From Erythroxylum novogranatense (lineage: Eukaryota > Streptophyta > Magnoliopsida > Malpighiales > Erythroxylaceae), in NCBI GenBank assembly GCA_029891385.1, contig CM057232.1, positions 65,533,824 to 65,597,823 of the forward strand: DNA of 64,000 nt, in the 5' to 3' direction. A program made the position numbers and the translations under genes. The notes beneath the pieces are model-generated. The model made no database searches and was not told the origin of the DNA. It saw only the letters and a program-made list of their open reading frames with translations. Positions 10,394 through 21,497 of this stretch are shown piece after piece (the stretch's first letter is position 1; every line of letters starts with the position of its first letter).

Positions 10394-11717
10394 TGAAGTA
10401 AATCACACGTTAATATATTGAGTAATAATATGACCAAGATACACAAGAAGGGGGGGTTGAATTGTGATAAACTTTTCTTTAATCCCTTCAATAACAATTG
10501 CTTGTTCTTTCGAAAACTTATCGTAAATCAATTCTTAACTAGTTTGAAAACTTTGTTAATAATGAAAACTACGATTTAAGAAAAGTAAGAGTTAGAGAGA
10601 AACACAGCAATTTTATCTGGTTCACCCCAAACCGTGGGCTACGTCCCATCCTCGAGATATTCTTCCGAGATTTTCACTATCTCAAACCGATTACAAGTAT
10701 TCTTTAGATGAGCCTCTTGGTCTCTTAACAAAGTATTCTTTTACTCTTAGCCTCTTGAGTTATCTCAGCACTTTTTCAAAATGAAAAAGCGATAAAGAGC
10801 TTTTACAAAAGAGTTGCTCTTCACAATATACACTCGAAAATAGTTCGCAATTTTTCTCGACATATGCATATTGAATACACAGAGTTTCATTCACTTTTCC
10901 AAAAGTTATTTCTTCTTCAATCTCGACTCTTATTTATAGTCGAACTTCAATTGTTTCTTGTCTATCTGCTTCTTGAATCTTTAAAGAACGGTTATTCAGT
11001 TTAGCTCAGAACCGCCTTAAACGATGTTTCTTTCTTCCGTCTTATTTTCGTATTGCTCGCGCTTTTGTCTTCGTAAAGCTTAAAATCGCTTTTTGTATCG
11101 CCCGCTTTTCTTCCGCCTCATTTTTCTTTAAATCGCTTTTTGTCTTCGTAAAGCTTCCGTCAGTTTTTCTTTCATCTACTTTTGTATCGCTCGCTTTTCC
11201 TTCCGCTCTACTTTTTTCTTTAAATGCCTTTTGAATCGCCCTTTTCCTTCCGCCTGCTTTTTTCTTTAAATCCTTTTGTATCGCCTCGCTTTTCTTCGTA
11301 AAGCTTCAAATCCGCTTTTGTATCGCCCGCTTTTCTTAGTCTGCTTTTTCTTTCATCTCGCTTTTGTATCGCCTACTTTTCTTCCGCCTCGCTTTTCTTT
11401 AAATGCGCTTTGTATCGCCTCGCTTTTCTTAGTCTTTTCTTTTCGCTCTACTTTTGTATCGTCTGCTTTTTCCTTCCTCATTTTTCTTTAAATGCCTTTT
11501 GTATCGCCTGCCTTTTCCTTCCGTTTGTTTTTCTTTAAATGCCTTTTGTATCGCCCGCTTTTCCTTCTGCTTTTTCTTTAAATGCTTTTTGTATCGCCCG
11601 CTTTTCCTTCCGCTATTTTTCTTTAAATGCCTTTTGTATCGCTCCTTTTCTTTCAGTATATTTCTCTTTGTTTATTATCAAAATTATTTAATACGTGAAG
11701 TCCGGTTTGACTTAACA
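10394..11717 (-). mobile_element. 3' LTR of copia E
   Basis: 1,324 bp. On the + strand it reads TGAAGTAAATCACACG...GGTTTGACTTAACA. It pairs with 18550-19842, and roughly half of its length is a minisatellite (11050-11660). The purine tract AAAAGGGGAGAA (minus strand, 11718-11731) abuts it on the internal side. Confidence 0.88.
11050..11660 (-). repeat. About 45-bp minisatellite inside the LTR of E
   Basis: Thirteen or so degenerate units, each with a TTTGTATCGCC-like core followed by pyrimidine tracts and TTTAAATGC, start roughly every 42-48 bp. The same repeat occurs in the other LTR with a different unit order. Several small ORFs arise from it but are repeat artefacts. Confidence 0.8.
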
Positions 11718-13617
11718 TTCTCCCCTTTTGATAATAACAAATACTTGTGAATTTAGAGAAATATGAAAAGTATCATATACTTGTGAATTATCTGAAGTAT
11801 TGAGATGAAAAATTATCTTCATCCTTCCAAATGATTTCTTCCTTCTCCTTCTCTTCCTTCTCCCTTCTCCCCTATTTGTTATTGATCAAAAATTATTTTC
11901 CAATCTGCTTCACCAACTTTTTCAGCATCTTCTTAATCTTCTTCATATCTTTATCAAGCTTCCGAACATGCTTCTTTAGAGTTGATGATTCATCTGCAGT
12001 CGAGGTCTTGTCTTAACAACTTGCTTTTCAACGATAGCCATTGTTGTTGTATAAGCTTCCTTGTTAAAGACATTTGGTTCAATGATTTGCGAGAAGAGGA
12101 GGAGGAACAAATACAATTGTTCATTGATATCAAGATCATAGGAATCTCTTATTCGTTGATAAGTCGTCCCAAACCATGGCATAGCTTCTGCAATTGAAGT
12201 GATCTCCTACAGAGGTCGATTTCATTGAATGTTCGTATTATAGTAAAACAACATTCGAGTTACCAATCGTAATGAACAATCTCGACCCATTCGATATTGC
12301 CTCCTCAGTAGATCATCTGCTTTGTGGCCTTAGTTAGACTTGGTCCTGGATCTTGATACACGCAGATGGACTTACCACTCCTTTTCTCCTTACATGCTTC
12401 ATCAATCAATTTTACCGCCTCTTGATCGATCGAAGACATGTCATCCAATCTTGGCTCAGGGTTGAACTTTCACTTTAGCTTCTCATAATTGAGTTCAACA
12501 AAATTTGGTGGTTGAAGATCGGTACCACCTTGATTATTGTCTTTGCTCGATATAGGATAAGAAGTGATCGCTCTCCAAATGGCTCGGTGGATATGGTTCT
12601 CTCCCAACTCTCTTGATTGATCATAGAAATTTTGTAACCCTATCCAATGGATGAGAAATGCCATTATCATATTCTCTGATTTGAAGAATGCTTTGACAAA
12701 TCTCTTGGGTTTGTCTCGATGATGACCGACTTGGTCTTCTTCTCTCTCTTACAACCAATCTATGTTCCCATCTTTCTCTTTGAAAAGTTAAATACTTGGA
12801 TGGAACATTAGTCATCACACTTACAACTTTTGAAGTAGCCTACGTCCCAAAACATGTGTAGCAACTTGTTTATGGACAAGTGTGGACTGAAAAGTAGTAG
12901 AACTATTTCTTCAAAATTGGATTATTAAAATTTTGTGAGAATCCTTAATATTACCCTTAACACTTCCATGAATCGCTTCAAGAGGCGCTTCCATATTAAC
13001 TTCGGCTGATCAACAAAGACTAACAAAGACATGCAGAGATTTTTAGAAATGTCAACAACAGCTTCTTCTAGCCTTGTCTTCTTAGCCTTTGCCTCTGTTG
13101 TTGGATTTTCTTCTTTTCTTGCACTCATTTTCTTTAACCTTGGTGACCTCTTGGATTGAACTTTCTTCTTCTCGGGTTCTTCTACTTTCCTTTTCCTTCA
13201 TTTCCTTGAGATTGAGTTTCAAACTTTCTCAAGGATTGATGATGATGATTTTGTAGCTTTTGATCTCATCGTTCATAATGCTTTGGTTTGCTTGAATCTC
13301 TGGAAGGATCGGCTTCTTTCGTCAGCAGAGTTTCCTTTGTGGGTGGCGTTCTTGCTTGCTTATGAATGTCACTCACCAAAGGTTCCACTCCGCTTTAAGT
13401 CACCGATTCAAAAATGGAGCAGATCTTGACTTGACTCTGAGTGTGATCTTCTCTCTTCATAGAGGATTTCTTGGTTTAGGCTCCCCTCGGTTGTTGCTTT
13501 CCTTGATTCTTCGCTCCTTGTTTGTCCGAAAATCTCGCACCCATTTTGGCAATCGATGTAGAATCTATATAACTTCTACAGATACCTTCATCGACTTTTA
13601 AAAATCGATGAATGATC
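11718..13617 (-). pseudogene. Extra 3' region of copia E, candidate broken accessory ORF
   Basis: About 1.9 kb lies between RNase H and the 3' LTR, much longer than in ordinary copia elements. Minus-strand open segments at 12925-13128 (basic, 'KKTRLEEAVVD'), 12621-12818, 12470-12670 and 11976-12182 lie in different frames, as if one protein were broken by frameshifts. Just past the last one, toward the LTR, a lysine/leucine-rich heptad-like stretch is encoded (about 11905-11975), suggesting a coiled coil. SIRE-type copia elements carry an env-like or unknown ORF in this position (established). I cannot show homology from the sequence alone. Confidence 0.4.
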
Positions 13618-13620
13618 CGT

Positions 13621-13834
13621 TAACTCCTCCGCTCTATCTGTTTCTTCTTTGCGAAAAAACCGGATGATTGGTGCATTAACTCCTCCGCTCTATCTATTTC
13701 TTCTTTGTGAAAACCGGATGATTGGTCCGTTAACTCCTCCGTCTATCTATTTCTTCTTTGCGAAAACCGGATGATTGGTCCGTTAACTCCTCCGTCTATC
13801 TGTTTCTTCTTTGAAAAACCGATGATTGGTCCGT
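13621..13834 (-). repeat. Tandem repeat, four copies of 51-56 bp
   Basis: Units start at 13621, 13677, 13731 and 13784, each beginning TAACTCCTCCG and containing TTTCTTCTTTG, CCGGATGATTGGT and CCGT. The unit lengths (56, 54, 53, 51) are not a common multiple of three, so the repeat is not coding. It begins right after the RNase H end. Confidence 0.88.
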
Positions 13835-13849
13835 TAACATCACCATATT

Positions 13850-14330
13850 GAGGTTGCTCGATTTCTTTAAAGCGATCTTCACTTAGTGGTTTTGTGAAGA
13901 TATCGCCCACCGAAATTTCGTTTCCACGAATTGTAGATCGACAACTTTCTTCTGAACGTAATCTCTCAAGAAATGATGTCTAACTTCAATGTGCTTCACC
14001 CTTGAATGTTGAATTGGATTCTTTGACAAGTCGATGGCGCTGGTGTTGTCGCAGATATTGGAATCTCTTCCTCTTGTATTGAGTAGACCTCAATTGATAC
14101 TTGATCCACGAGAATTGTGAACAACAACTCATGGCGGATATATATTCACTTCTGCGGTTGATAATGCAATCGAGCTTTGTCTCTTGCTTGACCATGACAC
14201 GGTGTTTGGTCCAGGTAGTGACAACCGCCACTCGTGCTCTTCCTTTCAATCCTATCACCGGCATAGTCCGCATCGCAATATCCATTCAACCTGAAATCTT
14301 TACCTTTCTCATACATTAAGCAAAGATCGG
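13850..14330 (-). pseudogene. RNase H domain remnant of copia E
   Basis: In minus-strand frames this encodes fragments typical of copia RNase H: a 'GYCDADYAGD'-like start, an 'STAE'-like segment, and the C-terminal 'GDIFTKPL' motif near 13880. They are scattered over three frames by small indels. Confidence 0.65.
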
Positions 14331-15332
14331 TAGTACTGCGAGATATCTCAAAATTCGTTTCTGACTATGTAATGAGATTCTCTAGATCGGCTGAAACCTT
14401 GCACATAAGCATACACTGAATAGAATGTCGGTCTACTTGTCGTAAGATAAAGCAAAGAACCAATCATCCTCTAAATAGGGTTTGATCCACCTTCTTACCA
14501 CTTTAGCCTTTCGACAACAAGTTTGAAGGATGCATCGGTGTAGACATACTTTTAACACTGCACATATCAAATTTAGACAACAATTCTTTGACATATTTTT
14601 GTTGATGGATAAAATCTTATCCTTAGTTTGCTTTACTTGCAATCCAAGAAAGAATTTTAACTCACCCATCATGCTCATCTCAAATTCATTTTTCATCATA
14701 TTTTCAAAGCTTATGCATAACTTTTTGAGGTGGCACCAAAATAATATCATCAACATAGATTTGCCTGATAATAAAATCATTATACAAGTTCTTCCTAAAT
14801 GAGTTTTGTCAACTTTACCTCTAGTAAATCCATTTTCAATAAGAAAGGAGCTCAGATGATCATACCATGCTCTAGAGCTGTTTGATCCATATAAGGCTTT
14901 ATGAAGTCTCAGACATGATCTGGATACTTTATATCCTCAAATCTAGGAGGTTGCTTGACATAGACTTCTTCATCTATAAAGCCATTCGAAATGCACTTTT
15001 TACATCCATCGAAAAAGCTTTATGTCATGGCAAACAAAGATATGCAAGCGGTATCCTTATTGCTTCAAGTCTTGCTCTTCGGAGCATATGTCTCATTATA
15101 GTCTATTCCTTCCTGCTGATTATAGCCTTGTGCTACTAATCTTGCCTTATTCGACTTACTTTTCCCGATTCGTCTAGCTTATTCTTGAATATCCATCTAG
15201 TACCAATAATGGATTTCTTTTCGGGTTTAGGAACTAAGGACCGGACTTTATTCCTCTTGAATTGATTCAACTCCTCATGCATAGCTAATATCCATGCTTC
15301 ATCTTTTAGAGCTTCATCAATCTTTTTAGGTT
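14330..15332 (-). pseudogene. Reverse transcriptase remnant of copia E
   Basis: Minus-strand fragments include a GTRWIFKNK-type start, an 'AFLNGFIDEEVYVKQPP' segment near 14960-15000, and the catalytic 'YVDDIIL' box near 14735-14765. The open segment 14433-14780 is read out of the RT frame over most of its length. Numerous stops and frame changes make it non-functional as given. Confidence 0.75.
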
Positions 15333-16257
15333 CTACTTGGATATAAATGCCACGTTGGCTTCTCTTACGAACTTGGACCTTGTTCTTACACCTTCCGAGG
15401 TTTCTCCGATAATTGACTCTTTAGGATGAGAGCTTTTGTATCTCCAATCTTTCTTTAACTCAAAATTCTTAGAGATATCTGTCTTTTCATCATGAAGTGT
15501 TCCTGATGAAGATACTTCCTTACACTGCGTCAAGGGCACTGTAACAACATCATCTTCTGATTCCTCTTCCTTATTGGGTTGAGAACTATCATCGAACTTA
15601 ACGTGAATAGTTTCTTCAACAGTCTTTGAGGTGAGGTTGAAGACTCTAAATGCCTTTGAAGTGAGAGAATAGCCTAGAAAATTCTGAAAGTGTCTTCGCA
15701 TCAAATTTGTCCAGAGCTTCCTTTGTGTTTAGAAAAGTGCACTTGCAGCCAAAAGGATGGAAATAAGAAATGTTTGGTCTCCTTCCATTCCACAACTCAT
15801 AGGGAGTTTTCTTCAGCATTGGTCGCAGCAGCACTCTATTCTGAATGTAGCATGTTGTATTGAAAGCTTCTGCCCAGAAGTATTTAGGAAGATCCATCTC
15901 GCACAGCATTGTTCTTGCCATCTCTTGAATCGTCCTATTCTTCCTCTCAACAACTCCATTCTGCTGTGGAGTCCTTGGGGCAGAGAAGTTATGAAAAATT
16001 CCTTTTTCTTCGCAGAATACTCTGAACTTCTCATTTTCAAATTCTCCTCCATGATCACTCCTTATGCTTACTATAGACATTCCTCTTTCATTTTGTAATC
16101 TCATGGAAAGGTTTCTAAAATACTTGAAAGACTCATCTTTATGTGATAGAAAAAGTATCCAACAAAACCTTGTAAAATCATCAACAATCACAAGTCCATA
16201 CTTCTTTCCACCAAGACTTATTGTTCTTGTTAGACCAAATAAGTCCATATGTAACAA
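15333..16257 (-). pseudogene. Integrase core and linker of copia E
   Basis: The longest open piece (16257 to 15646, 203 residues) is an rve integrase core with D5, D68 and E104 (D-x35-E), the IVDDFTRF segment and the GVVERKNRTIQE signature. The second piece (15704 to 15333), in another frame, is the acidic Ser-rich linker leading to RT. The start used is the first Met in the open frame. In the element this would be part of a longer polyprotein that also included the His-Cys zinc region (about 16258-16420), which is out of frame here. Confidence 0.85.
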
Positions 16258-17124
16258 CTCAAGTGGTCTAGAAGAAGTTATGAAATGTTTTGAAGAAAAG
16301 AGGTTTTAACTTGTTTCCTTTCGACAACTTTCACAAAAGAAATCTTTGTCAAAACGAATTTGTGGCAAAACTTCTACCAAATCATGTTTCAAAAGTTTTG
16401 AAATATGTTTAAAACTGACATGACCTAGTTTTTTATGCGGATCGGTCTTTCATCTTTAGTAGATAAAAACATGAAATATTTTGAGACCGAAAACGCCTAA
16501 ATCAATTTTATAAAGATTGTTTCGTCTTTTGGCTGAAAAGAAGATGGAACCATCTTTGTTTCGACTTCACAAAATTTTGATTAAAAGAAACTTCAAAACC
16601 GTAATCACATAATTGACTAATACTTATCAAGTTATGCTTTAAACCATCAACTAGTAAGACGTTATTAATGCATGCATGAAATTCTTACCAATCTTACCAA
16701 ACCCGATTATCTTTCCTTGTTGGTTGTCTCCAAAAGTTACTTGATCCTCCTTTCTTGTCTTGAAGATCTAGGAGCATAGACTTGTTTCCGTCATGTGACG
16801 CGAGCATCCACCGTCCATATACCAATGGTGCTTCTTGGTTCTTCCAACGAAGGATTTCGTGGGAGATATTATTTTATTTTAGGTACCCAGATTCTCTTGG
16901 GTCCTTTAGGGTTAATACGATGTAATGAATGATAATGATGTGTAGAATGATAATGTTGATGACCTTTTGAAAATCGATTGATATCTTTTCTTATTTTTTG
17001 AGCAACCGATTTTACTACGTAATGTCAGGGGCTTATTTTAGTAAACCCTAATCCAGCTTTTATCCTCGGATATACAGATTCTCCTATCATTTCATTCATC
17101 CTTTTGTACTATCTGTAAATTTAG
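16258..17124 (-). pseudogene. Protease and pre-integrase remnant of copia E
   Basis: No long ORF, but minus-strand fragments show HHWYMD..CSRHMT near 16790-16835, the copia aspartic protease active site with D-G-G in place of the usual D-S-G, followed by LISISQLCD-type protease/pre-integrase text near 16600-16640. Frame changes are frequent. Confidence 0.6.
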
Positions 17125-18494
17125 CTAGATCAATTGAGAGATTATTAATTCTCGCTTCAATTGATTAATCTCTTGAGATCTATCTACAACTTTGTTGTTA
17201 TTCAATTCCTCAACTTGCTTTCTCAAACTTATATTCTCACTCTCTATCTCATGAGTATGTTTGAGGTTTTCTACATATTTCTTCTTCAACAGCTTGTCTT
17301 TGCTTCGAATAGCATGAGAATCCTCTAACAATTACGAATATGCATCTTGTATATCATTATAGCTGAAAGTTACCTCCTCATCACTTTCTTCTTCAGCTAC
17401 CAGACATATGTTAGCATGTTCTGACGCTTGTGAACTTGTATCTGATTCTAATGAATCCAGATCTTCCCACGTTGCCATCATGCTTTTCTTGTTATCTCTA
17501 CTCTTCCGGGTTGTCTTTTCAACATTGGACACTCGGACTTGTAATGTCCCGCTTCTTGCATTCATAACGTAATGGATGCTTTATCGATTTTTTCATCGTC
17601 TTTGCCATTGTTCCTTCTAAATGTTGAATTTCCTTTGGACTTCTTTTCCATATTCTTCTTATCTTTCTTGAAATGAAAGATAGCTCATCGCCTTCATCAC
17701 TTGATTCAGATTACGACTTCTGGAATCATCATCCTTGCTTCTTCAATCTTTAACGCCTTTGATGTATTCCTTTTGTTTTCTTCTTCCGGATTTTGTGATT
17801 CTTTTGACTTGCTTTGGTAGCGCCATGGACTTCTCCTTTTTGGGCTTATCTTCCGCATCAAGCTCTACTTCTGTATCTTCAATGATCCAAGCAATTCATC
17901 AAGCTTCAAGACGCTTAGGTCTTTGGCTTCAGACAAATGAGCTACTTTGGGTCTCCATCTTTTGGCGCAGACTCCTCAAAATCTTTCGAACATGGTCTTG
18001 ACTGTTGTACGCTCTTCCAAGAGCTTTTAGCCCATTAACAATTGTTTGGAATCTTCCAAACATTTGATCAATGGTCTCTTCTTCTTTCATCTTGAATAAC
18101 TCGCATCGATGCACCAAAATACTTATCTTGGACTCCTTCACTTGATTTGTTCCTTCATGTGCAATTGATAATGTATCCCACATTTCTTTGACAAGATCGC
18201 ATCCATGCACTTTGTCATACTCGCTTCGCTTTCAATGCACAACTCAAGAAAAATTTCGCTTTGGAGTTTAGTTGAAATCTTGCTTTCGCTTTCACCGTCC
18301 ATCTTTCTCGTGGAATTGGATTTTATCATCATCTTCAGTGTGTAAGGTCTATTCTCGATGATGTCCTAAAGGTCAATGTGAGTAGACTCGATAAACAATC
18401 TCATCCGATCCTTCCAATAGTGGTAGTCTTCACCATTGAATGCCGGAGGTCCGTGACCGAGGCTCCTTCGCAATATCGTGTGTGATTCCACCAT
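17125..18494 (-). pseudogene. Gag remnant of copia E
   Basis: ATG at 18494 (minus) begins a segment with 'FNGEDYHYWKDRMRLFI', typical of copia gag (DUF4219/UBN2-like), ending at an in-frame TAG where a Trp codon is expected. The UBN2 domain continues at 18210-17929 ('DHVRKILRSL'). A CCHC knuckle around 17530-17570 is split over two frames. An acidic 'MATWEDLDS...EEESDEE' segment (17565-17332) and a Lys/Glu-rich coiled-coil-like segment (17331-17125) follow. Confidence 0.75.
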
Positions 18495-18534
18495 TTTCTT
18501 TAGTTCACACTTTATTAGAGTGATTCTTGAACAC

Positions 18535-18549
18535 CTTGCTCGATACCAA
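18535..18549 (-). other. Primer binding site of copia E
   Basis: On the minus strand, next to the 5' LTR end, the sequence reads TTGGTATCGAGCAAGG, close to the Met-tRNA complement TGGTATCAGAGC. Confidence 0.6.
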
Positions 18550-19842
18550 TCAAGTAAATCACACGTTAATATATTGAGTAATAATATGACCAAGATACAC
18601 AAGAAGGGGGGGTTGAATTGTGATAAACTTTTCTTTAATCCCTTCAATAACAATTGCTTGTTCTTTCAGAAAACTTATCGTAAATCAATTCTTAACTAGT
18701 TTGAAAAACTTTGTTAATAATGAAAACTACGATTTAAGAAAAGTAAGAGTTAGAGAGAGAAATACAGCAATTTTATCCTGGTTCACCCCAAACCGTGGGC
18801 TACGTCCAGTCCTCAGATATTCTTCTGAGATTTTCACTATCTCCAAACCGATTATAAGTATTCTTTAGATCGAGCCTCTTCAGTCTCTTAACAAAGAAGT
18901 ATTCTTTTACTCTTAGCCTCTTCAGTTATCTCAGAAGACTTTTTCAAAATGAAAAGCGATAAAGAGCTTTTACAAAAGAGTTGCTCTTCACAATATACAC
19001 TCGAAAATAGTTCGCAATTTTCTCGGATAGATGGATATTAAATACACAGAGTTTCATTCACTTTTTCCAAAGTTATTTCTTCTTCAATCTCGGCTCTTAT
19101 TTATAGTGAACTTCAACTGCTTCTTGTCTATCTCGCTTCTTGAATCTTTAAAGAACGGTTATTCAGCTTTAGCTCAGAACTAGCCTTAAACCGATGTTTC
19201 TTTCTTCCGCCTTATTTTCGTATCGCCTCGCTTTTCTCTTCGTAAAGCTTCCGCCCGCTTTTTGTATCGCCCGCTTTTCTTAGTCTGCTTTTCTTTAAAT
19301 GCTCGCTTTTGTCTTCGTAAAGCTTCCGCCTGCTTTTCTTTAAATGCCTTTTATATCGCCTTTTCCTTCCGCCTGCTTTTCTTTCGCTTGCTTTTGTATC
19401 GCCCGCTTCCTTCCGCCTCGCTTTTCTTTAAATGCGCTTTGTATCGCCTCGCTTTTTCTTCCTCGCATTTTTCTTTAAATGCCTTTTGTATCGCCTCGCT
19501 TTTCTTCCGCCTTTTCTTTTATGCCTTTTGTGTAAATCGCCTTTTCTTAATCCGCTTTTCTTTAAATGCCTTTTGTATCGCCCGCTTTTCCTTCCATCTG
19601 CTTTTTCTTTAAATGCCTTTTGTTGTATCGCCTCGCTTCCTTCCTTGCTGCTTTTTCTTTAAATGCCTTTTGTATATCGCCTTTTCCTTCCGCTCATTTT
19701 TCTTTAAATGCGCTTTTGTATCGCTCGCTTCCTTCCGCTGTTTTCTTTAAATCGCTTTTGTATCGTCTGCTTTTCTTTCCGTATATTTCTCTTTGTTTAT
19801 TATCAAAATTATTTAATACGTGAAGTCTGGTTTGACTTAACA
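18550..19842 (-). mobile_element. 5' LTR of copia E
   Basis: 1,293 bp, collinear with 10394-11717. The outer third is near-identical; the minisatellite (19210-19790) differs in unit number and order. The first bases differ (TCAAG against TGAAG). Confidence 0.88.
19210..19790 (-). repeat. About 45-bp minisatellite, second LTR of E
   Basis: About twelve units with the same TTTGTATCGCC...TTTAAATGC pattern as at 11050-11660. Unit edges alternate between CGCCTGC, CGCCTCGC, CGCCCGC and CGCTCGC spellings. Confidence 0.8.
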
Positions 19843-20025
19843 AATTCCATTCTTAACTTCCATCCGAAATTCCATATTCTTTGAAACCAATTCATAATTT
19901 CATCACTTCATAAGACTTGTAGATCTATCTCTCTAGTTCACAACGCCTCTAAAATCACCCCAAAAGGACTTTTGTAGCAAAAGATATGATCAAAACACTA
20001 AAAATAATTCTGCTGAAAACGCCCT

Positions 20026-20169
20026 CGCCATGACGAATGACTCCTGGCACGCCACGCCATGGGTTCCTTCTGCGTCACATCGTCACAAGGCTAAGGGCTT
20101 CAAGACGTCATGACGTCGCGGCTTCTTTCAGACGCCACAAGGTGTGAGGCTCATCTTGACGTCATGACG
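20026..20169. repeat. Palindrome cluster in the LTR of A
   Basis: CGCCATGACG at 20026-20035 and two perfect CGTCATGACG palindromes at 20106-20115 and 20160-20169. Related clusters occur in the other copies of this LTR near 29302-29425, 32645-32735 and 59625-59755. Confidence 0.6.
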
Positions 20170-20820
20170 TGTATGGACGGGAGGGACGACTCCCGAACCA
20201 GACTTCCGCCATTTTCAACCTTACAACCTTCCCTTACTCAACTACAACACATCCAATCCATAAATCAAACTATATACTACCATTCTGAACTTATTCTAAC
20301 ACCAAAAACATCAAAAACACAACAACCCAAGCAAATCTACAAAAGTTCACCGTAAACCCTAACTTCACCGATTTCTACTCATTTCCAGCAAAACAAAGGT
20401 TCAATCCAACTCAAACTAAGATAAAAGAGTTAATCTTACATTAAGAATACTTGAAATCTGTCGGAAAACACCTGAAACTAGCTCCCTCTTCTTCTCCCTC
20501 ACTCTGCCGACGATGCTCTTCTCTTCTCTTCTTTCTATTTCTTCTTCCTTTTCTTTTTCCTTTCTTTAATTTCTTAAACCTACAAGATAGGGCAAAGACT
20601 ATAATGCCCCTCTATGCAAGCATAAAACCTCTTACCCTTAAGTGTCTTGCCCATTTTGCCCTCAACATTTCTACTCTTTCATAAATATTACTCCATACTA
20701 AACTCAATAATTCTAATTTTCCACTAATAATTTCATTAAAATCAAACTAAACCATAAATCATAAATCAAAATAAATCCATACTTAATAACTTCAAGAAAA
20801 CAAAAATTTGGGGCCTAACA

Positions 20821-20834
20821 TTTCTCCCCCTCTT
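20821..20834 (-). other. Polypurine tract of chromovirus A
   Basis: On the minus strand AAGAGGGGGAGAAA directly precedes the TGTTAGGCCCC start of the 3' LTR. Confidence 0.8.
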
Positions 20835-20844
20835 AAAAAAAATT

Positions 20845-21497
20845 TCGTCCTCGAAATTTACCTGAATCATCGAAAAGACCTGGATACTTCTCCTTCATAG
20901 CGTCCAAAGGCTCCCACGTGGCTTCTTCCACTGCATAGTTCTTCCACAGAACCTTAACTAGCTAAACTGTCTTATTCCTGAGGACCTTCTCTTTGGTGTC
21001 CAAAATCGCTACTGGAATCTCCTCATAACTTAAGTCGTCGCTTAACTGAATGTCTGAAACCTGGATGACATGAGAAGAATCTGATCTATACCTCCTCAAA
21101 GATGGAAACGTGAAAGACATCGTGGATCTGAGACAACTCAAGCGGTAATGCCAACTCAGAAGCTAAGGGCCTGATCCTCTCAAGAATCTCATACGGACCC
21201 ACATATCTTGGACTTAACTTGCCTTTCTTGCCAAACCGTAATACTCCCTTCTAAGGAGACGCCTTGAAACACTTTCTCACCAACTTCATACTCCATCTCC
21301 TTCCGACGAGCATCGCAGTAACTCTTCATCCCGTCTGGGCTGCCTTAAGCCGCTACTTAACTAGATTGACTTTCTCCATACCATCCGAATCAACTCGTCC
21401 GACTAGCTTCTCTCTCTTCTTCATCCCAAAGATATAGGAGTCCTGCACCTCATTCATACAAAGCCTCATATGGAGCCATCTCAATGCTAGAGTGGTA
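20845..21497 (-). pseudogene. Integrase C-terminus and chromodomain of chromovirus A
   Basis: Minus-strand translation gives the usual 'FGKKGKLSPRYVGPYEIL' region (about 21170-21240), then 'LSYEEIPVAILD' and a chromodomain ending 'EEATWEPLDAMKEKYPGLF' (21034 to about 20870). Chromodomains guide integration by reading histone marks (established). A stop replaces a Trp or other residue inside the chromodomain, and the junction with the integrase core at about 21350-21497 is frameshifted, so this copy would not make the full protein. Confidence 0.8.

Larger units (their letters stand above)
10394..19842 (-). mobile_element. Ty1/copia retrotransposon E (SIRE/Maximus-like), TSD AATTC
   Basis: It sits inside the 3' LTR of A. 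AATTC at 10389-10393 and 19843-19847 is an exact target duplication, and other copies of the A LTR read straight through (ATAATTCCATTC at 29130). The LTRs are about 1.3 kb. In minus sense: 5' LTR 18550-19842, primer site, gag, protease, integrase, RT, RNase H, an extra 2-kb region, purine tract, 3' LTR. The gag C-terminus with an acidic 'NICLVAEEESDEE' segment and the extra 3' region resemble the SIRE group (inference). All frames are heavily broken. Confidence 0.9.
9090..20820 (-). mobile_element. 3' LTR of chromovirus A, split by copia E
   Basis: Segments 9090-10393 and 19848-20820 together make about 2.28 kb and align with the 5' LTR at 27826-30076 and with solo LTR B. On the + strand it begins TGTTGGACCCC and ends GGGGCCTAACA. 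The right-hand segment contains palindromes at 20026, 20106 and 20160. Confidence 0.9.

Noticed and set aside
11050..11660. Possible CRISPR-like repeat array
   Set aside because: Units are degenerate, contiguous and without unique spacers, and the DNA is plant nuclear; it is a minisatellite.
11276..11750. Small ORFs rich in Phe, Leu and Tyr (also at 19262-19823)
   Set aside because: They arise from the pyrimidine-rich minisatellite of the E LTRs, in several frames, and are not genes.
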